The position numbers and the translations under genes are program-made. A DNA stretch of 16,759 bases, from positions 1-16,759 of the forward strand of contig JBBHKE010000343.1 of the NCBI GenBank assembly GCA_037447655.1, given 5' to 3'. This document shows, piece by piece, positions 16,185 to 16,759 of the stretch; positions within the stretch are counted from its first letter, which is position 1, and each line of letters starts with the position of its first letter. The DNA is from Zygnema cylindricum (lineage: Eukaryota; Streptophyta; Zygnematophyceae; Zygnematales; Zygnemataceae). The notes under the pieces were generated by a model that saw only the letters and a list, made by a program, of their open reading frames with translations, had not been told where the DNA came from and made no database searches.

Positions 16185-16759
16185 TAATTACGTACATAAT
16201 TGTGTAATAATTTTAAACAACATTCTGTAGAAAAGCATTTGAAAAAAAAACATAAAAAATCTAATAATTAGTTATACGTTGCTTTTCTTTTCCTTTAACA
16301 TACCTCAAACGAACGATTTAAAATTTAACTTCAAGCAAGACATTAATCATTTTTAAGCCTTTTTTGTTTTACATCGTATAAAACATGTTTCACAATTACA
16401 CTCTAGTAATTTAAGTTGTTGTGTAAACGTAATAAATTTGTAGTTTTTCATTTCAAAAAATACGAATTGCCAATATTGAACAAACAAAGCGCAATCTATT
16501 TACATCCACAATTAGTGCGTACATACAAAATCGAAGGTAACATGAGACAACATTAAACTAAAACGAATGTTGAATGATAGCTATAATAAATGTTTTTTAA
16601 AGAAAATTAATATAAACTCTCCTTTTAACAAACATTGAAAACTACACATTTCATTTTAACAAACAAGTTACGCAATTGGGTTTATTAAACTTTGATCGAT
16701 ACATATGAACAAATAAACAAAACGTAATTTGTAATATGCAACAAAGCATACGCGTATAA
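16185..16759. other. AT-rich DNA, nothing recognised
   Basis: Strongly AT-rich sequence with A and T runs and no long open frame, tandem repeat or LTR homology that I can see. Confidence 0.6.

Noticed and set aside
1-16759. Search for a host defence system, operon or CRISPR array
   Set aside because: No spaced identical repeats, no bacterial gene organisation; all long coding capacity is retrotransposon Gag-Pol.

Overview
This window is non-genic repeat DNA from a eukaryotic nuclear genome. It is built mostly of Ty1/copia-type LTR retrotransposons, with a probable DNA-transposon MITE and several simple or tandem repeats. I find no convincing host gene, rRNA, tRNA or CRISPR array. The primer-binding sites of the retroelements fit the anticodon arm of initiator tRNA-Met, and the fit runs 15-16 nt against the plant-type tRNA as I remember it. 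That, with GTAC-rich LTRs, hints at a plant or algal-lineage host, but I cannot name the organism.

Layout, left to right. Bases 1-1279 hold short diverged tandem repeats and a GC-rich block with no recognisable gene. Bases 1283-2061 look like a non-autonomous PIF/Harbinger (Tourist-like) MITE with imperfect terminal inverted repeats and a TAA target duplication. Bases 2062-2465 are AT-rich and end in (CA)n/(TA)n. Bases 2466-3010 are a decayed LTR remnant of the same retrotransposon lineage as the two larger elements. Bases 3011-3860 hold only a degenerate GTGAC/TGTAGACGT repeat field.

Element 1 (3861-10153) is a young, apparently complete copia element. It has a single uninterrupted 1449-residue Gag-Pol frame (4745-9094) in the order Gag, CCHC knuckle, protease, integrase, reverse transcriptase, RNase H, with all the catalytic residues I looked for. 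The two LTR copies differ at only 4 of 904 shared positions. The 5' LTR appears truncated: the 3' LTR probably starts at 9108, directly after a polypurine tract, so about 142 bp of LTR have no counterpart on the left.

Element 2 (10154-16062) is an older relative whose 5' LTR is cut off exactly at the 3' terminus of element 1. Its Gag-Pol is a pseudogene with nine in-frame stops and about six frameshifts, a lost protease glycine and a lost integrase aspartate. The simplest history is that element 1 inserted into the 5' LTR of element 2, and a later deletion removed the upstream half of that LTR together with the first part of element 1's own 5' LTR. Bases 16063-16184 are a palindromic TATG/CATA microsatellite, and the remainder is featureless AT-rich DNA.

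The most interesting biology is in the leader of these elements. The Gag-Pol start codon lies inside the LTR, so the frame is translated straight through the primer-binding site. The LTRs also carry hairpins whose pairing is kept among three diverged families although the sequence has changed.
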